This document shows positions 9,001 to 16,536 of a stretch of DNA of 64,000 nt, piece after piece. The notes under the pieces are model-generated. The model saw only the letters and a list, made by a program, of their open reading frames with translations. It had not been told where the DNA came from and did not search any database. The first letter of the stretch is position 1, and every line of letters begins with the position of its first letter. Source of the stretch: JANMZO01 sp963763135 (GTDB lineage Bacteria; Actinomycetota; Acidimicrobiia; Acidimicrobiales; JANYDT01); contig CAVXNJ010000012.1 of assembly GCA_963763135.1 (NCBI GenBank), positions 372,001 through 436,000 of the forward strand. Direction: 5' to 3'. Made by a program: the position numbers and the translations under genes.

Positions 9001-11585
9001 TCACGGTCACGAACGTCGGCGGATCAACCGACACGGGAACGATCACCGTCACCGACGTGGTTCCGGCCGGCCTGGTGTATGTGTCGGCGACCGGCCCGAA
9101 CTGGACATGTGCCGCAACGCCGTCCACCGGCGTCGTCACGTCAATCACCTGCTCGCATCCGGGTCCGTTGTCTCCGGGAGCGTTGGTCGACACGGTTCGG
9201 GTCACGTTCACCGTCACCGGATCAACCGGCACCATCACCAACCGGGCGACGGTGACCACCACCTCCAGCGAGTCGAACCGCACCAACAACTCGGCGCAGG
9301 TCACGACCCCGCTGCTGGGCACGTCGACATCGTCAATTTCCGGGCAGACCTGGCTCGATGTCAGCGGCACCGGTGATCGCAACGGCGGCGAGCCGTCATA
9401 CCCCGGAGTGGTGGTCAACCTCGTCGACGCGGTCGGCAACGTCGTCGCGTCCACCACGACCGACAGTACGGGCGGATACCGCTTCGATGGGCTGGCCAGC
9501 GGTATCTACACGGTCAGATTCGTCACGCCGTCGGGAGCGACATTCACTGCGAACGGCGTCGGCAGCGTCACGAACGACTCCGACCCCGATGTCGCCTCCG
9601 GAGTCACCGCGCCGATAACCATAAGTACAAATACGACTGCAACGGACATTGACGCGGGATTCGTTCAGGTCGACGAGACCATCGCGAAGATCCTCACGTC
9701 GCCGGCTCCGGTTCCACCGGCGCTCGGCACCCGCGATGCCGTCGTGACCTATGAGCTCCGGGTTTCGAATGTCGGACGCACGAGTGACAACGGAACGATC
9801 ACCGTCACCGACACCCTCCCGACCGGTCTTACGTTCAATGACACGACCGGCACGGATCCGTCGTGGACCTGCTCCTTCGCCACCGGAACCAGGACCCTCA
9901 CGTGCGTGCGGGCCGCGGGCACACCAACGCTGAGCGCCGGCACTGCCGCCCAACCGGTGATAGTTCACGCCACCGTCGAACTCGTGTCGGGGGCCGTCAT
10001 GAACACCGCGACCGTGGCAACGACATCACCCGAGACCACGATCGCAAACAACGTCGCCTCGGCCAACCTACCGGTCGGCGTGGGCAATCTGGCCTCGCTC
10101 CAGGGAATCGCCTGGTGGGACCTCAACGCTGACGGGCAATCCGGGGATGTTCTGCCGCTGGGTACCGGGTTCGCATCGGATTCCGCAGGTGGCGTCACCG
10201 TAACGCTGCACGACACGACCGGGGCAACCGTCGCGACGACGAACACCGATGCTCTGGGCGCTTACGAATTCACGGGTCTCCTGGCCGGCTCGTATTCAGT
10301 CCGGTTCGCGGCACCGAACGGGACCGCGTTCACCATCCGCAATATCGGACCGGTGACCACTGACTCCGACGCCGACCCCGTCACCGGCGCCTCGGCACCG
10401 ATCACTCTGGCCCCGGGCCAGGTCGGCACCGGACTCGACGCCGGTCTGGTGTCGGTCGACCTCACGCTCGCGAAGGTGGCCGTGGCCAAGGTACTTGTTG
10501 CCCCCGTGGCCCCGGCGGTCGAAACCGCGGAATACCAGCTCACGGTTTCGAACGTCGGGCGCACCAACGACAACGGGACCATCACGGTCACCGACCCGAT
10601 CCCAACCGGCCTGACCGCTCCCGTTGTGGCGAGTGGTCCGGGTTGGGACTGCGCGGCGACGACAGACACGTCGCTGTCGTGCACCCGCCCGGCCGCTGCG
10701 CCGACTCTCGCCGCCGGAGCGAGCCTCGGGGCGATCACGTTGACGGCACGCGTGGCCGGTCCGGCCGGAACCACGATCTCCAACACGGCGACCGTCAAGA
10801 CCACTTCCGCCGAGTTTGCCTTCGCCAACAACGTCGGCCGGGCCGACACACCGGTTCGACCCGCGTTCGCGCAGTTGGCGGGGACCATCTGGAAGGACAA
10901 CGGGGACGGCAAACACGATCCCACCGAACTCGGGGTATCCGGGATCAATGTCACGCTGTTCGACAGCACCGGTGCCATCGTCGCGGTAACCACCACCGAC
11001 CTCGTCGGTCACTACGCATTCGGAGATCTGTTTCCCGCCTGGGCGGGGTACAGCGACGGCGTGTACCGCGTAGGTTTCGGGCGTCCCCCGGGTCTGAGTC
11101 CGTCGCCGCGACACGTCGGCGATGGCGAGTCGGACTCCGACATGTACCCCGATGATCTGAGCAGCGGGCCGCTCGACGCACTTGCTCCGGGCGAGCAGCG
11201 AACCCACGTGGACGCCGGGTTCTACCAGGGCGGGGTCATCATTCTCACGCCGGCAACCACCACGGAGGTGCCGACCACGACGACCGACATGCCAACGGCC
11301 ACCAACCCCGGGGTGGCGCTCAACACGCCAACCACGACGGTGTTCACTCCACAGCAACTCGCCCAGATTCCACCCGCCCCCGAACCCGACCCGTTCGCGA
11401 AGGTCGCCGGCAACGGAACCGGAAAACCCGAGGACCCTCCTTCACTGGCGTTCACCGGCCGAAACACCCGTCGGGTCGCCGAGGTCGCGTTCGCGGCGCT
11501 CCTCCTCGGTCTGGTTCTTGTGGCGCTGCCCCGCCGAGGCAGTTCACGCGACGATCGTCGACCCAATCGCTCGTCTGGCGCCTGA
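1..11585 (+). CDS. Giant modular cell-wall-anchored surface protein (DUF11 / SdrB-like repeats, LAFTG sorting signal), 5' partial
   Basis: The reading frame is open from the left edge with no upstream stop, so the true start is outside the window; at least 3,857 residues are present. The N-terminal third holds several DUF11-type beta-sandwich modules, recognisable by phrases such as VTDVLPAGLDFV and a following Trp-x-Cys. From about residue 1050, eleven SdrB/Cna-B-like modules (G-x-x-W-x-D-x-[DN]-x-[DN]-G, then YxFxGL and a Pro-Gly end) alternate with DUF11 modules. A Thr/Pro-rich stretch is followed by LAFTG (nt 11445-11459), a hydrophobic segment and an Arg-rich tail, which is the layout of a class E (LAXTG) sortase substrate. 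The protein is probably an adhesin or surface stalk. No sortase gene lies in the window. Ligand and exact role cannot be told from sequence. Confidence 0.88.
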   Translation, partial: ACSVDGSGRVWVKWPATLTVPSCALLATTSDPGYCASAPFGPRNTPPKLTYQVTMPNLGANERLDNTAGVRAYQTATNNGMNFTFIPTGNIDPTQDAVVDDFVNSPVHTNVAATDTSWVQAPNSAITKSALSRTVESGNTAASQATNGELIDYVVSVNLPAGVVVYNTDIHDDVPGGLEICDGTAGTCGTAVAAPSAEIDGATTSAIVGLDVTPTTPGASNRTTGTPFNTPTISAQTISIPPFDASAPSNSGPHTLTLLYTARVNQNQSRATIETNSASFRWTNSSNVVQPAATVTASMTVVKPNLTVTKTHDTPVTHNNPITFRIRATNPSGSNVSAIHDVVIVDTVPVGTDPDLPIPNNGVWDSSLRTITWDSAAVPALDTVNPGAAAVEVTYTTTYSSSAWVSTTYTNNVSATGQTLPADPTNPDIATVGPATASDAVTTPGLTISKTNDMTGPGKPGEPIVYTLTVTVPKDLQSKAIRVTDVLPDGVAFDSYGSVTGACAPSTGSCAATPNPASPAMNPAGTTPIGWDITPSPLPLTAGANRVITLTYNAHFLTLRASGTTTPNLTNLANTATVAWQNSASTAFATNATSNVQVVHPAMRVVKAVSAAAVQPDDVVTYTLDVINDGPGIAYDVCVNDDQSDTSWYTTVGTPTIVPSGTSSAAIVQPFTSGCAAAPGAEQTWQFAGPINVGTANKVRITYQVKVRPGTALGSAAANGATAIRNNSSSITRFFGASSASRDVSTAAELIPGAITSSASTTPYVPVPDLAKTIELTQAPGTFVEVASAAVGVASTWQLVVTNRSGRADAVDIKVVDQLPRNWTYQAGSTTALPASPTLSEPTITGTPTGGQTLTWLTGRTLGPGASFTIWIRAVPNSTVNVDTPSANLARASAIDTTGTPGGTPASDPFTSADDPANAIFKTPVLKITKTPKGAFAPAGSDVPFTIKVTNSGVIDATDATVTDVLPAGLDFVSTTGTSANWACTFASGSRTLTCVHNDSPSALSGGTTDTIIVNTRIVATGTDKLLNTAVLSSNENPVVDPKNPPAGQFDTGDVTPQPASLRGVAWLDNDADGRRDAAEPMLPSVTVTLRNAAGTVVATTTTDVNGVYSFPGLAPDSGYRIHFAAPSGHAPTTPSGSVAAPGSDTDVSDIDTSGVTTAQPLVIGEDIPGIDAGFVQVDLTVVKTGPASISSPGAVQYDVSVRNLGRTADAGPITVTDVLPNSLDGAPTAVKASGSGWTCAYTVGTRTIACTRPGPLAAGSAAPAIRLDLEVVSGVTAPGVSNTANVGSSADTASGFTSNNSSTVSTPIVAPQPASLGGVVFQDDDRDGSRGGLESLKSGVLVRLLSNSGNSVATTTTDASGAYGFTNLTPGTYSVEFTKPVGFSFTAETSAPGAPTTAGDSDAAPATGRTASVTLVGGQHGANVDAGVFAVDLTIDKTVTSPSSPVLQPGDNVVYTLKARNLGPSDDIGTITVTDVLPPELGTPTISAPPSWTCAFNPANRTITCTLAAAHPTLGVTDTPSVQVSAPVTGFLGLVTNRATVGTSSPESTTTNNTSSVSRPIGGDPSIYAAFGGYTWVDRNGNGQQDVGEVARAGVLVTLLDATGNEILDTAGNPINAVTDNSGHYSFTGLTAGQYRTRFSRPSGFILTMANSGSGITDSDADETTATTGTLTLVGGDNKNGVGANPPGLDAGFVSRDLVIVKQLASSPLVSAGTATYTLTVSNLGASDDNGTITISDQLPTGLTVPVTTAGTGWDCSATVATTVSCSRPVGAPTLASGGTLPTVTITAKVSATSGVIINQASVTTDSKETTTTNNVSSVAAPVGSSGSTVGSVTGVVWNDADANGSRGGTEPLAQGVAVQLLDTTGTVVSTSSTNASGTYVFNGLAPSSYRVRFVSPSDTEFTTFNGATNPASTTNTSDADTETGRTGLFNVTAGVTTANVDAGLIGIDETIVKSLATPVSGSLTTGGNATYALTVRNAGVTDDPTATLTVVDTLPTGLSFVSAVGTGWSCSYLASSRRVTCTRPGPLAAGTAAPTIAVSVAVTGTAGSITNTARVLSESRETNDQNNASTISNPIGALATATIRGTVWTDANGDGLSTPTEPLVDGVSVTLHNAAAQVVAVTTSDATGTYQFAGVVSGTYTVTFSRPSGSGFTTASTSGDLQLPGDSNADAVTGRTIPFTIAATADASDDINDVDAGMINVDETIAKSVTPNVSVLTTGTSATYRLVVTNIGTTTDPGTVAVTDALPSGVEFISVGGTGWNCGYNPSTRTVTCTRPGPVAAGSAAPAIDITVMVTAIAPANVPNTANVTTTSTETDNGNNVARLDLPVKAKTAELTGSAWLDVDANGVRDPADTAVAGVTVNLLDPAGDPVLNPSGQQVTTTTAADGTYVFSAMSAGSYVVQFAAPTGATFTVNAVTTGDPSASGDDSNASTATGGRTSPTTVVAGLTTSNVDAGLLFVDETIEKTGPTAFTSPGFGVYELRVRNVGETADPGVVTVTDTLPDGVTFESFDATDATAWTCLFDTPNRTLSCTWTGSTMVHGMTATPIKINVSIAPGLTATVFSNTARVTTTTPETSNTNNTATVDTPLAVAPRGSIGGVAWNDANGNGTNDSTSSTSGDVVRAGVAVQLLDTNGNVLATQTTGPDGAYLFSAVAAGSYRIRFVAPTGSGFTIPSTSLDPTSTGDSDASTTGHSPTISLATNTDVRHIDVGFTSVDESIAKRVVAPTSNVLTPTGSVTYELVVTNVGASVDHGILAVIDNEPAGLTFSSASGAGWSCAIESTPARRVRCTRNGPLAAGASAPVISIASTVTAKSGLITNTATVATTGGDADPRNNSASTQNPVNIGHPASLGGLAWNDADGDGTRDAGEPVRTGVTVTLLDGTGAAILNTNGQVITATTSTDGSYLFTGLEAGTYSVKFTAPVGAGFTGHAVTTGDQTVADDSNADPTTGITGTVVLSAGDDRTNVDAGIAEVDETISKSRVLPVGSTVTNGDTVAYDLTVTNVGGSTDTGTITVTDVVPAGLVYVSATGPNWTCAATPSTGVVTSITCSHPGPLSPGALVDTVRVTFTVTGSTGTITNRATVTTTSSESNRTNNSAQVTTPLLGTSTSSISGQTWLDVSGTGDRNGGEPSYPGVVVNLVDAVGNVVASTTTDSTGGYRFDGLASGIYTVRFVTPSGATFTANGVGSVTNDSDPDVASGVTAPITISTNTTATDIDAGFVQVDETIAKILTSPAPVPPALGTRDAVVTYELRVSNVGRTSDNGTITVTDTLPTGLTFNDTTGTDPSWTCSFATGTRTLTCVRAAGTPTLSAGTAAQPVIVHATVELVSGAVMNTATVATTSPETTIANNVASANLPVGVGNLASLQGIAWWDLNADGQSGDVLPLGTGFASDSAGGVTVTLHDTTGATVATTNTDALGAYEFTGLLAGSYSVRFAAPNGTAFTIRNIGPVTTDSDADPVTGASAPITLAPGQVGTGLDAGLVSVDLTLAKVAVAKVLVAPVAPAVETAEYQLTVSNVGRTNDNGTITVTDPIPTGLTAPVVASGPGWDCAATTDTSLSCTRPAAAPTLAAGASLGAITLTARVAGPAGTTISNTATVKTTSAEFAFANNVGRADTPVRPAFAQLAGTIWKDNGDGKHDPTELGVSGINVTLFDSTGAIVAVTTTDLVGHYAFGDLFPAWAGYSDGVYRVGFGRPPGLSPSPRHVGDGESDSDMYPDDLSSGPLDALAPGEQRTHVDAGFYQGGVIILTPATTTEVPTTTTDMPTATNPGVALNTPTTTVFTPQQLAQIPPAPEPDPFAKVAGNGTGKPEDPPSLAFTGRNTRRVAEVAFAALLLGLVLVALPRRGSSRDDRRPNRSSGA
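3174..11220 (+). repeat. Coding repeat array: 11 SdrB-like modules alternating with DUF11 modules
   Basis: Inside the giant surface gene, a unit of roughly 220-300 codons recurs: one SdrB/Cna-B-like module (for example starting SLRGVAWLDNDADG or SLGGLAWNDADGDG) plus one DUF11 module (for example VTDTLPTGLTF followed by an aromatic-Cys strand). I count eleven SdrB-like starts. The copies are clearly diverged in sequence, so this is an old array rather than a recent expansion. The Asp/Asn-rich loop at each module start resembles the calcium-binding loop of staphylococcal SdrD B domains; calcium binding here is inference. Confidence 0.8.
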
Positions 11586-11625
11586 GTCACCAGAACACGC
11601 ACCATCGCCCTGGTCAAACGCCCGC

Positions 11626-11631
11626 TACAAT
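11626..11631 (+). promoter_or_regulatory. Possible -10 box (TACAAT) before the FkbM gene
   Basis: TACAAT lies 37 bp before the ATG of the methyltransferase gene, in the 82-bp gap after the surface-protein stop codon. I see no good -35 hexamer at the expected distance, so this is a weak call. An AGGGAG ribosome-binding site follows at 11651-11656. Confidence 0.3.
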
Positions 11632-11667
11632 CAGACTCGCTTTTTCATAAAGGGAGAACTCGTTCTG

Positions 11668-12504
11668 ATGTCAATTCAAGACAAACTTCGCCAGTCGACA
11701 AAGGTGAAGGAAACGGTGCGATTGGCGGGCGCTAAGTCAATTCAACTGATAGCAAAGGTCGCTCATGTTGACATGCAAACCCTCGCTTATCAGCAAATTG
11801 GCATCTTGAAATGGCAAAATGACGAAGCGAGCGGCGAGCGATTCGCACTCGCGTACGTAACCGACCGGCTCAAAGACGTGAAGGAACCGGTGATATTCGA
11901 TGTCGGCGCGAATCTCGGCGAGTTCTCGCTGGCCGCAAAAGCCGCTTGCCCGAGAGCCAAAGTCGTGGCCTTCGAACCGAATCCCAAACTTGCCGACGGC
12001 CTGAACCAGAAGTTCGCCGGTCAGGTGAGCGTCGTCTCCGCCGCCGCCGGTTCCGAACCCGGAACACTCACCCTGCACAACTACCACGACAGTGGAAGCA
12101 GTGGTGCCACGGCTCACGGCACGCTGTATGCCGACGTCCATCGAGTTGTGCACGGTTCGACGACCACGGAGACCATCGAAGTCCCGGTGGTTACGCTCGA
12201 CGCCTACACGGCCGAACACGGAATCAAAGGCATCGACTTTCTGAAAGTCGATGTCGAGGGTCACGAACTCGAAGTGTTCCGCGGGTGCCGGCGACTGTTA
12301 TCCGAAAATGGCATTCGCCATATTCAGTTTGAATTCAACGAGATGAACGTCTTTTCACGAACATTTCTCCGTGACTTCTTCGATCTATTGGTTGATTTTG
12401 ACTTCTACCGACTCGACACAAACCGCCTGATCCCGCTCGGTGAGTATTCCACTCAATACGAGATCTTCCGGTTTCAGAATATTCTGGCGGTCAAGCGTTC
12501 TTGA
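11668..12504 (+). CDS. FkbM family SAM-dependent methyltransferase
   Basis: This 278-residue protein has the FkbM-type methyltransferase fold. The SAM-binding motif I reads VIFDVGANLGEFSLAA near residue 75, followed by an acidic strand end VVAFEPNPKL, and the family-typical IDFLKVDVEGHELEVFRGC lies near residue 195. The ATG at 11668 was chosen because AGGGAG (11651-11656) precedes it; the frame is open further upstream but runs into the surface-protein gene. Family members usually O-methylate sugars or small metabolites, often in glycan clusters. The gene stands alone just downstream of the giant wall protein. Its first 100 bp are less GC-rich than the neighbours. The substrate is unknown. 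Confidence 0.82.
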   Translation: MSIQDKLRQSTKVKETVRLAGAKSIQLIAKVAHVDMQTLAYQQIGILKWQNDEASGERFALAYVTDRLKDVKEPVIFDVGANLGEFSLAAKAACPRAKVVAFEPNPKLADGLNQKFAGQVSVVSAAAGSEPGTLTLHNYHDSGSSGATAHGTLYADVHRVVHGSTTTETIEVPVVTLDAYTAEHGIKGIDFLKVDVEGHELEVFRGCRRLLSENGIRHIQFEFNEMNVFSRTFLRDFFDLLVDFDFYRLDTNRLIPLGEYSTQYEIFRFQNILAVKRS

Positions 12505-12638
12505 CGTGCGATCGCGTGGCCAGAGCGGGCCGTGGCCCGGGCTGTGGGCGCCATCGCGCCACCCGGGTACATGCGGTAGCGCCACGTCGGCGCAGCTCCA
12601 CCATCGGAATGCGGTTGGGACGCTAGTAGTTTGTTGGG

Positions 12639-14153
12639 ATGTCGAATCTCGAAACCAGTGAACTTGTCACGGCGGCCGCGGCCCGCGACACCAAGGCCTA
12701 CATCACGGCGCCCTACGAGGGCGCGGCGTCAGATGAGCGCACGGCATACGAAGCTGCCCTGAAGGTCATCGCCCGGAGCGAACCGACGATCGCCGGGCTC
12801 ATCGCCGACGAGCTCGGCAACCAGCGCAGCCAGCTGAAGCTCATCGCGAGCGAGAACTACGCGTCACCGGCGGTCATGCTGGCAATGGGCAACTGGCTGA
12901 GTGATAAGTACGCAGAGGGTGTGCCCGGTCACCGCTTCTATGCCGGTTGTGAATACGTCGATCAAATCGAGACCCTGGCGGCCAGCCACGCCACCGCCCT
13001 GTTCGGAGCGGACCACGCCTACGTGCAGCCGCACTCCGGCATCGACGCCAACCTCGTGGCCTTCTGGTCCATCCTCGCCCACCGGGTCGAGGCGCCGTAT
13101 CTCGTCGAGCACAGCGCCAAGCACATCAACGACCTGAACGACGCCGACTGGGAGAAGCTGCGCAAGCACTTCGGTGACCAGAAGATGATCGGCATGGCGC
13201 TCGATGCCGGCGGTCACCTGACCCACGGCTTTCGACCGAACATCTCCGGCAAGCTCTTCTCACAGAAGAACTACGGCGTGAACCCCGACACGGAACTGCT
13301 CGACTACGACAAGGTCCGCGAACTGGCCCACGACTTCAAGCCGCTCATCCTCATCGCCGGCTACAGCGCCTACCCGCGCAAGGTCAACTTCGCGAAGATG
13401 CGGGAGATCGCCGACGAAATCGGGGCGACGTTCATGGTCGACATGGCCCACTTCGCCGGTCTCGTGGCCGGAAAGCAGTTCACCGGTGATTTCGACCCGG
13501 TGCCCTTCGCCCACGTCGTCACCACGACGACGCACAAGTCGCTGCGCGGCCCCCGTGGCGGCATGGTGCTCTGCAAGAGCGAGTACTCCGAGTTCGTCGA
13601 CAAGGGTTGCCCGATGGTGCTCGGTGGCCCGATTGCCAACATGATGGCCGCCAAGGCCGTCGCGTTCGCCGAAGCTCGGCAGCCCTCGTTCATCGACTAC
13701 GCGAAGCAGATCGTCGACAACGCGAACGCGCTGGCGGAAGGCCTCGTGAAGCGCGGCGCCCGCCTGGTTACCGGTGGTACCGACAACCACCTCGTCGTCG
13801 CCGACACCCGAAGCTTCGGGCTTACCGGACGCCAGGCCGAGACCGCGCTCGAAGTGAGCGGGATCATCGTCAACCGCAACTCCATCCCGAACGACCCGAA
13901 CGGAGCCTGGTACACGAGCGGTGTCCGCCTCGGCACGCCGGCGCTCACCACGATCGGCCTCGGTACCGCCGACATGGACGAAGTGGCCGACATCATCGCC
14001 TCGGTGCTCAAGGCGGCCGAACCGACCCAGGCCTCCAACGGTCCGTCGCTCGCCAAGTTCGCCCTCGACCCGAAGGTCATCGAAGCGACCCGCGCCCGCT
14101 GCGCCGAACTCCTGAGCCGTCACCCGCTCTACGCCAGCCTCGGCGTGCTGTAG
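12639..14153 (+). CDS. glyA: Serine hydroxymethyltransferase (long form)
   Basis: This 504-residue enzyme interconverts serine and glycine with tetrahydrofolate, supplying one-carbon units in the cytosol. The PLP lysine is in TTTTHKSLRGPRGG (K300). Other family landmarks are QLKLIASENYASPAV near residue 67, KYAEGVPGHRFYAGCE, and FMVDMAHFAGLVAG. It is about 80 residues longer than the usual bacterial form of around 420. The extra sequence is an N-terminal extension and an insertion between LVAFWSILAHRVEAP and the substrate domain, as in the long GlyA of Chlamydiae and some other phyla. It is followed by a strong terminator. No glycine riboswitch-like structure was recognised in the 134-bp upstream gap. 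Confidence 0.95.
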   Translation: MSNLETSELVTAAAARDTKAYITAPYEGAASDERTAYEAALKVIARSEPTIAGLIADELGNQRSQLKLIASENYASPAVMLAMGNWLSDKYAEGVPGHRFYAGCEYVDQIETLAASHATALFGADHAYVQPHSGIDANLVAFWSILAHRVEAPYLVEHSAKHINDLNDADWEKLRKHFGDQKMIGMALDAGGHLTHGFRPNISGKLFSQKNYGVNPDTELLDYDKVRELAHDFKPLILIAGYSAYPRKVNFAKMREIADEIGATFMVDMAHFAGLVAGKQFTGDFDPVPFAHVVTTTTHKSLRGPRGGMVLCKSEYSEFVDKGCPMVLGGPIANMMAAKAVAFAEARQPSFIDYAKQIVDNANALAEGLVKRGARLVTGGTDNHLVVADTRSFGLTGRQAETALEVSGIIVNRNSIPNDPNGAWYTSGVRLGTPALTTIGLGTADMDEVADIIASVLKAAEPTQASNGPSLAKFALDPKVIEATRARCAELLSRHPLYASLGVL

Positions 14154-14184
14154 TTCTTCTCCGCCGTTCAACGTTGCTACGACC

Positions 14185-14222
14185 GTGCCCCGGACCGCGA
14201 GGTCCGGGGCACCTTTCGTTTG
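14185..14222 (+). terminator. Intrinsic terminator of glyA
   Basis: A perfect 12-bp stem (GTGCCCCGGACC, 14185-14196, paired with 14201-14212) is closed by a GCGA tetraloop of the GNRA type and followed by CCTTTCGTTT. It lies 31 bp after the glyA stop and 29 bp before the end of the convergent kinase gene. The stem could also stop opposite-strand transcription, although the T tract is on the plus side only. Confidence 0.85.
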
Positions 14223-14250
14223 GCCCGGATCGCGGGAGCGGGTTCGGGGG

Positions 14251-15306
14251 TTACGCCTCGACGACCGAGTGTTTGAGCAGGTCGTCGCTCGGACGGGCCC
14301 CGAGTCGGGAGATCACTTCGGCGGCGGCCAGGTTGCCAAGCACCGCGCAGCGCTCGAGGGTGGCCCCGCTGGTGAAGCCGGCCAGGAATCCGCCGGCGTA
14401 GGCGTCGCCGGCACCGGTGGTGTCGACGACCCGGTCGACGGGATGCGCGTCAACCGAAATGACGTCGCCGCCATGGATCACGATCGAGCCCTTGGAACCC
14501 CGCGTCACGGTCGTGATCTCGCACATCGGGGAGATCAGCTTTACGGCCTTCTCGAAATCGTCGGTCTCGAACATGGAGCAGAGCTCATGCTCGTTGGCGA
14601 ACAGAATGTCGACCTTCTCGGGGATCATGACGTGGAACTCGTCGCGGAACCGGTCGACCAGGAACGAGTCGGACAGCGTGAAGGAGAACCGCTGCGACGC
14701 GTTTCGCACGGTCGTGATCGCAAGTTCCAGGGCTTCGTGAGCGTTCACCTCATCCCACAGATAGCCCTCGACGTAGGTCACCTTCGCCGCGCTGAGAACG
14801 TCTGCGTGCATATCAGGTACCCGGAGACCACGTGCCGCGCCAAGGTAGGTGCACATGGTTCGCTCGGCGTCGGGAGTGACGTGGATCAGACAGCGACCGG
14901 TCGGCGTCGTGTCGGACGCGGCCATCGTGGTCGGGAACGAGACGCCCACATGCGACAGATCATGGGCAAAGACGTGACCCAACTCGTCGTCGCGGACTTT
15001 GCCGAGGAACGCGGTCGGAGCACCGAGCATCGCGGCGACGACGGCGGTGTTCGCGGCTGAACCGCCCGAGATCTGGAGAAGGATCTCGTCGCGTTTCGCC
15101 TGGGCCTCGGCCATCGCCGCATAGAGGGGAACGGCCCGGTCGGCGTCGATCAGCTCCATCGACCCTTTCACCAACCCGTGGTCGGACAGGTAGTGATCGT
15201 CTATCTGCCCGAGCACGTCGACGATGGCATGGCCGATCGTCACTAGGCCACCGACGGGAAGTCGCTGGGCAGAAGAATGGGGGGTGGGGATCGAATTGCT
15301 CGTCAC
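14251..15306 (-). CDS. PfkB family carbohydrate/nucleoside kinase (adenosine-kinase-like)
   Basis: This 351-residue protein has both PfkB signatures. The N-terminal one is around QISGGSAANTAVVAAMLG (about residue 78). The C-terminal one is DTTGAGDAYAGGFLAGF (about residue 289), which carries the catalytic Asp and the anion-hole Gly residues. The N-terminal LVTIGHAIVDVLGQIDD and the overall pattern are closest to the adenosine kinase/inosine-type branch, but the substrate could equally be a sugar. Translation is taken from a GTG at 15306; the first 20 residues are not conserved-looking, so a slightly later start is possible. The gene is convergent with glyA and separated from it by the terminator. 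Confidence 0.85.
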   Translation of the reverse strand: MTSNSIPTPHSSAQRLPVGGLVTIGHAIVDVLGQIDDHYLSDHGLVKGSMELIDADRAVPLYAAMAEAQAKRDEILLQISGGSAANTAVVAAMLGAPTAFLGKVRDDELGHVFAHDLSHVGVSFPTTMAASDTTPTGRCLIHVTPDAERTMCTYLGAARGLRVPDMHADVLSAAKVTYVEGYLWDEVNAHEALELAITTVRNASQRFSFTLSDSFLVDRFRDEFHVMIPEKVDILFANEHELCSMFETDDFEKAVKLISPMCEITTVTRGSKGSIVIHGGDVISVDAHPVDRVVDTTGAGDAYAGGFLAGFTSGATLERCAVLGNLAAAEVISRLGARPSDDLLKHSVVEA

Positions 15307-15465
15307 CTTTGCAGAGCGTAGTTGTCGCTGAACCCTCCGTCAGTAGTTCGCCCTGCCCATTTGTCTCCGAAGGGCATGCAACGACACCGGTGGCTCGGGG
15401 ATCCAGGATTCGAGCGGTGACCGACCGGAAGCTGGTTTTCGCACCAGGTCAGCTACCGTGGCGCT

Positions 15466-16536
15466 GTGTGGGCCATGATCGTCAAGGAGTTCCGGGAACT
15501 TCGCCGAGATCGGCGAACGATGGGGATGCTGATCGCGTTGCCACTGGTGTTGCTCGTGATATTCGGGTATGCCGCGAACTTCACGGTCACCAACGTGTCG
15601 ACGGTGATCGTCGGGAAAGACGCTGAATCGGCGGCGAAGCTGCTGCCCGCGCTCTTCCATGCGACCAAAGTCGATTCGGCCGTTGGGCGAGCGGTCGCCG
15701 TCAACGAACTCCGTAACAACCGGGCCGATGCTGCACTGATCACCGGCGAGGCCGGCGGGACGACCCTTCTCGTCGACGGGTCATCGTTGTTCACCGCTCA
15801 GGCAACGGTTTCCGCGGCGAACCGGGCCCGACAGCCCGTGCGCGTTGAAGTCCTGTTCAATCCGCAGCTGAAGACGTCGTGGGTCATGGTCCCCGGATTG
15901 ATCGGCTTGATCCTGGCGTTCATCGGCACCATCGTGACCAGTCTCGGACTGGTTCGCGAACGTCAGGACGGCACCCTCGAACAACTCGCCGTGATGCCCT
16001 TCCGTCCACGTGACGTGATCGTCGGCAAGATTGCGCCCTACTTCGTCCTGGCGTATTTCGACATGGCCGCCGTAACGCTGATCGGCGCTGGACTGTTCGG
16101 TGTTCCGTTCCGCGGATCGGTGGTGTTGTTCGGCGTCGTTGCGGCCGTGTTCCTTCTCGTCGTGCTCGGGCTCGGGGTGCTCATCTCGACCATTTCGCAA
16201 ACTCAGGGTCAGGCGATACAGACCGCGATGTTCTTCGTCATGCCGCAGATCCTTCTGTCCGGAATGATCTTCCCGCTTGAAGCGATGCCCTGGGGCGTTC
16301 GTTGGATCGGCTACGTGCTTCCGTTGACCTTCTTTATCCGGGTCTCGCAGGGAATCATGTTGCGCGGCGCGGGTCTCGCCTCCCTTTGGGTTTCGTGTCT
16401 CGTATTGGCGGCGATGGCGGTGGTCGTTCTCGGAGGGGCGGTGGTCCGGTTCCGACGCGATCTCGCACCGGATCTGGCACCTGATCCGGCCCATGATGCG
16501 GCACCTGACCCGAAGAATCGACGGGGTGCCGCGTGA
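15466..16536 (+). CDS. ABC-2 type transporter permease
   Basis: This 356-residue membrane protein resembles the YbhR/YbhS type of ABC-2 permease. One transmembrane segment lies near the N terminus (about residues 19-38). A periplasm-type extracytoplasmic domain of about 110 residues follows, then five hydrophobic segments from about residue 140. The conserved ERQDGTLEQLAVMP box, typical of ABC-2 exporters, sits after the second segment. Its stop overlaps the start of the first ATPase gene by 4 bp, so it heads a three-gene exporter operon. The C-terminal tail carries a repetitive DLAPDLAPDPAHDAAPD stretch. The exported substrate is unknown (drug, lipid or polymer). Confidence 0.88.
   Translation: MWAMIVKEFRELRRDRRTMGMLIALPLVLLVIFGYAANFTVTNVSTVIVGKDAESAAKLLPALFHATKVDSAVGRAVAVNELRNNRADAALITGEAGGTTLLVDGSSLFTAQATVSAANRARQPVRVEVLFNPQLKTSWVMVPGLIGLILAFIGTIVTSLGLVRERQDGTLEQLAVMPFRPRDVIVGKIAPYFVLAYFDMAAVTLIGAGLFGVPFRGSVVLFGVVAAVFLLVVLGLGVLISTISQTQGQAIQTAMFFVMPQILLSGMIFPLEAMPWGVRWIGYVLPLTFFIRVSQGIMLRGAGLASLWVSCLVLAAMAVVVLGGAVVRFRRDLAPDLAPDPAHDAAPDPKNRRGAA

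Noticed and set aside
13260..14171. 303-residue open frame on the minus strand
   Set aside because: It is antisense to glyA and ends at the glyA terminator, with typical shadow composition.
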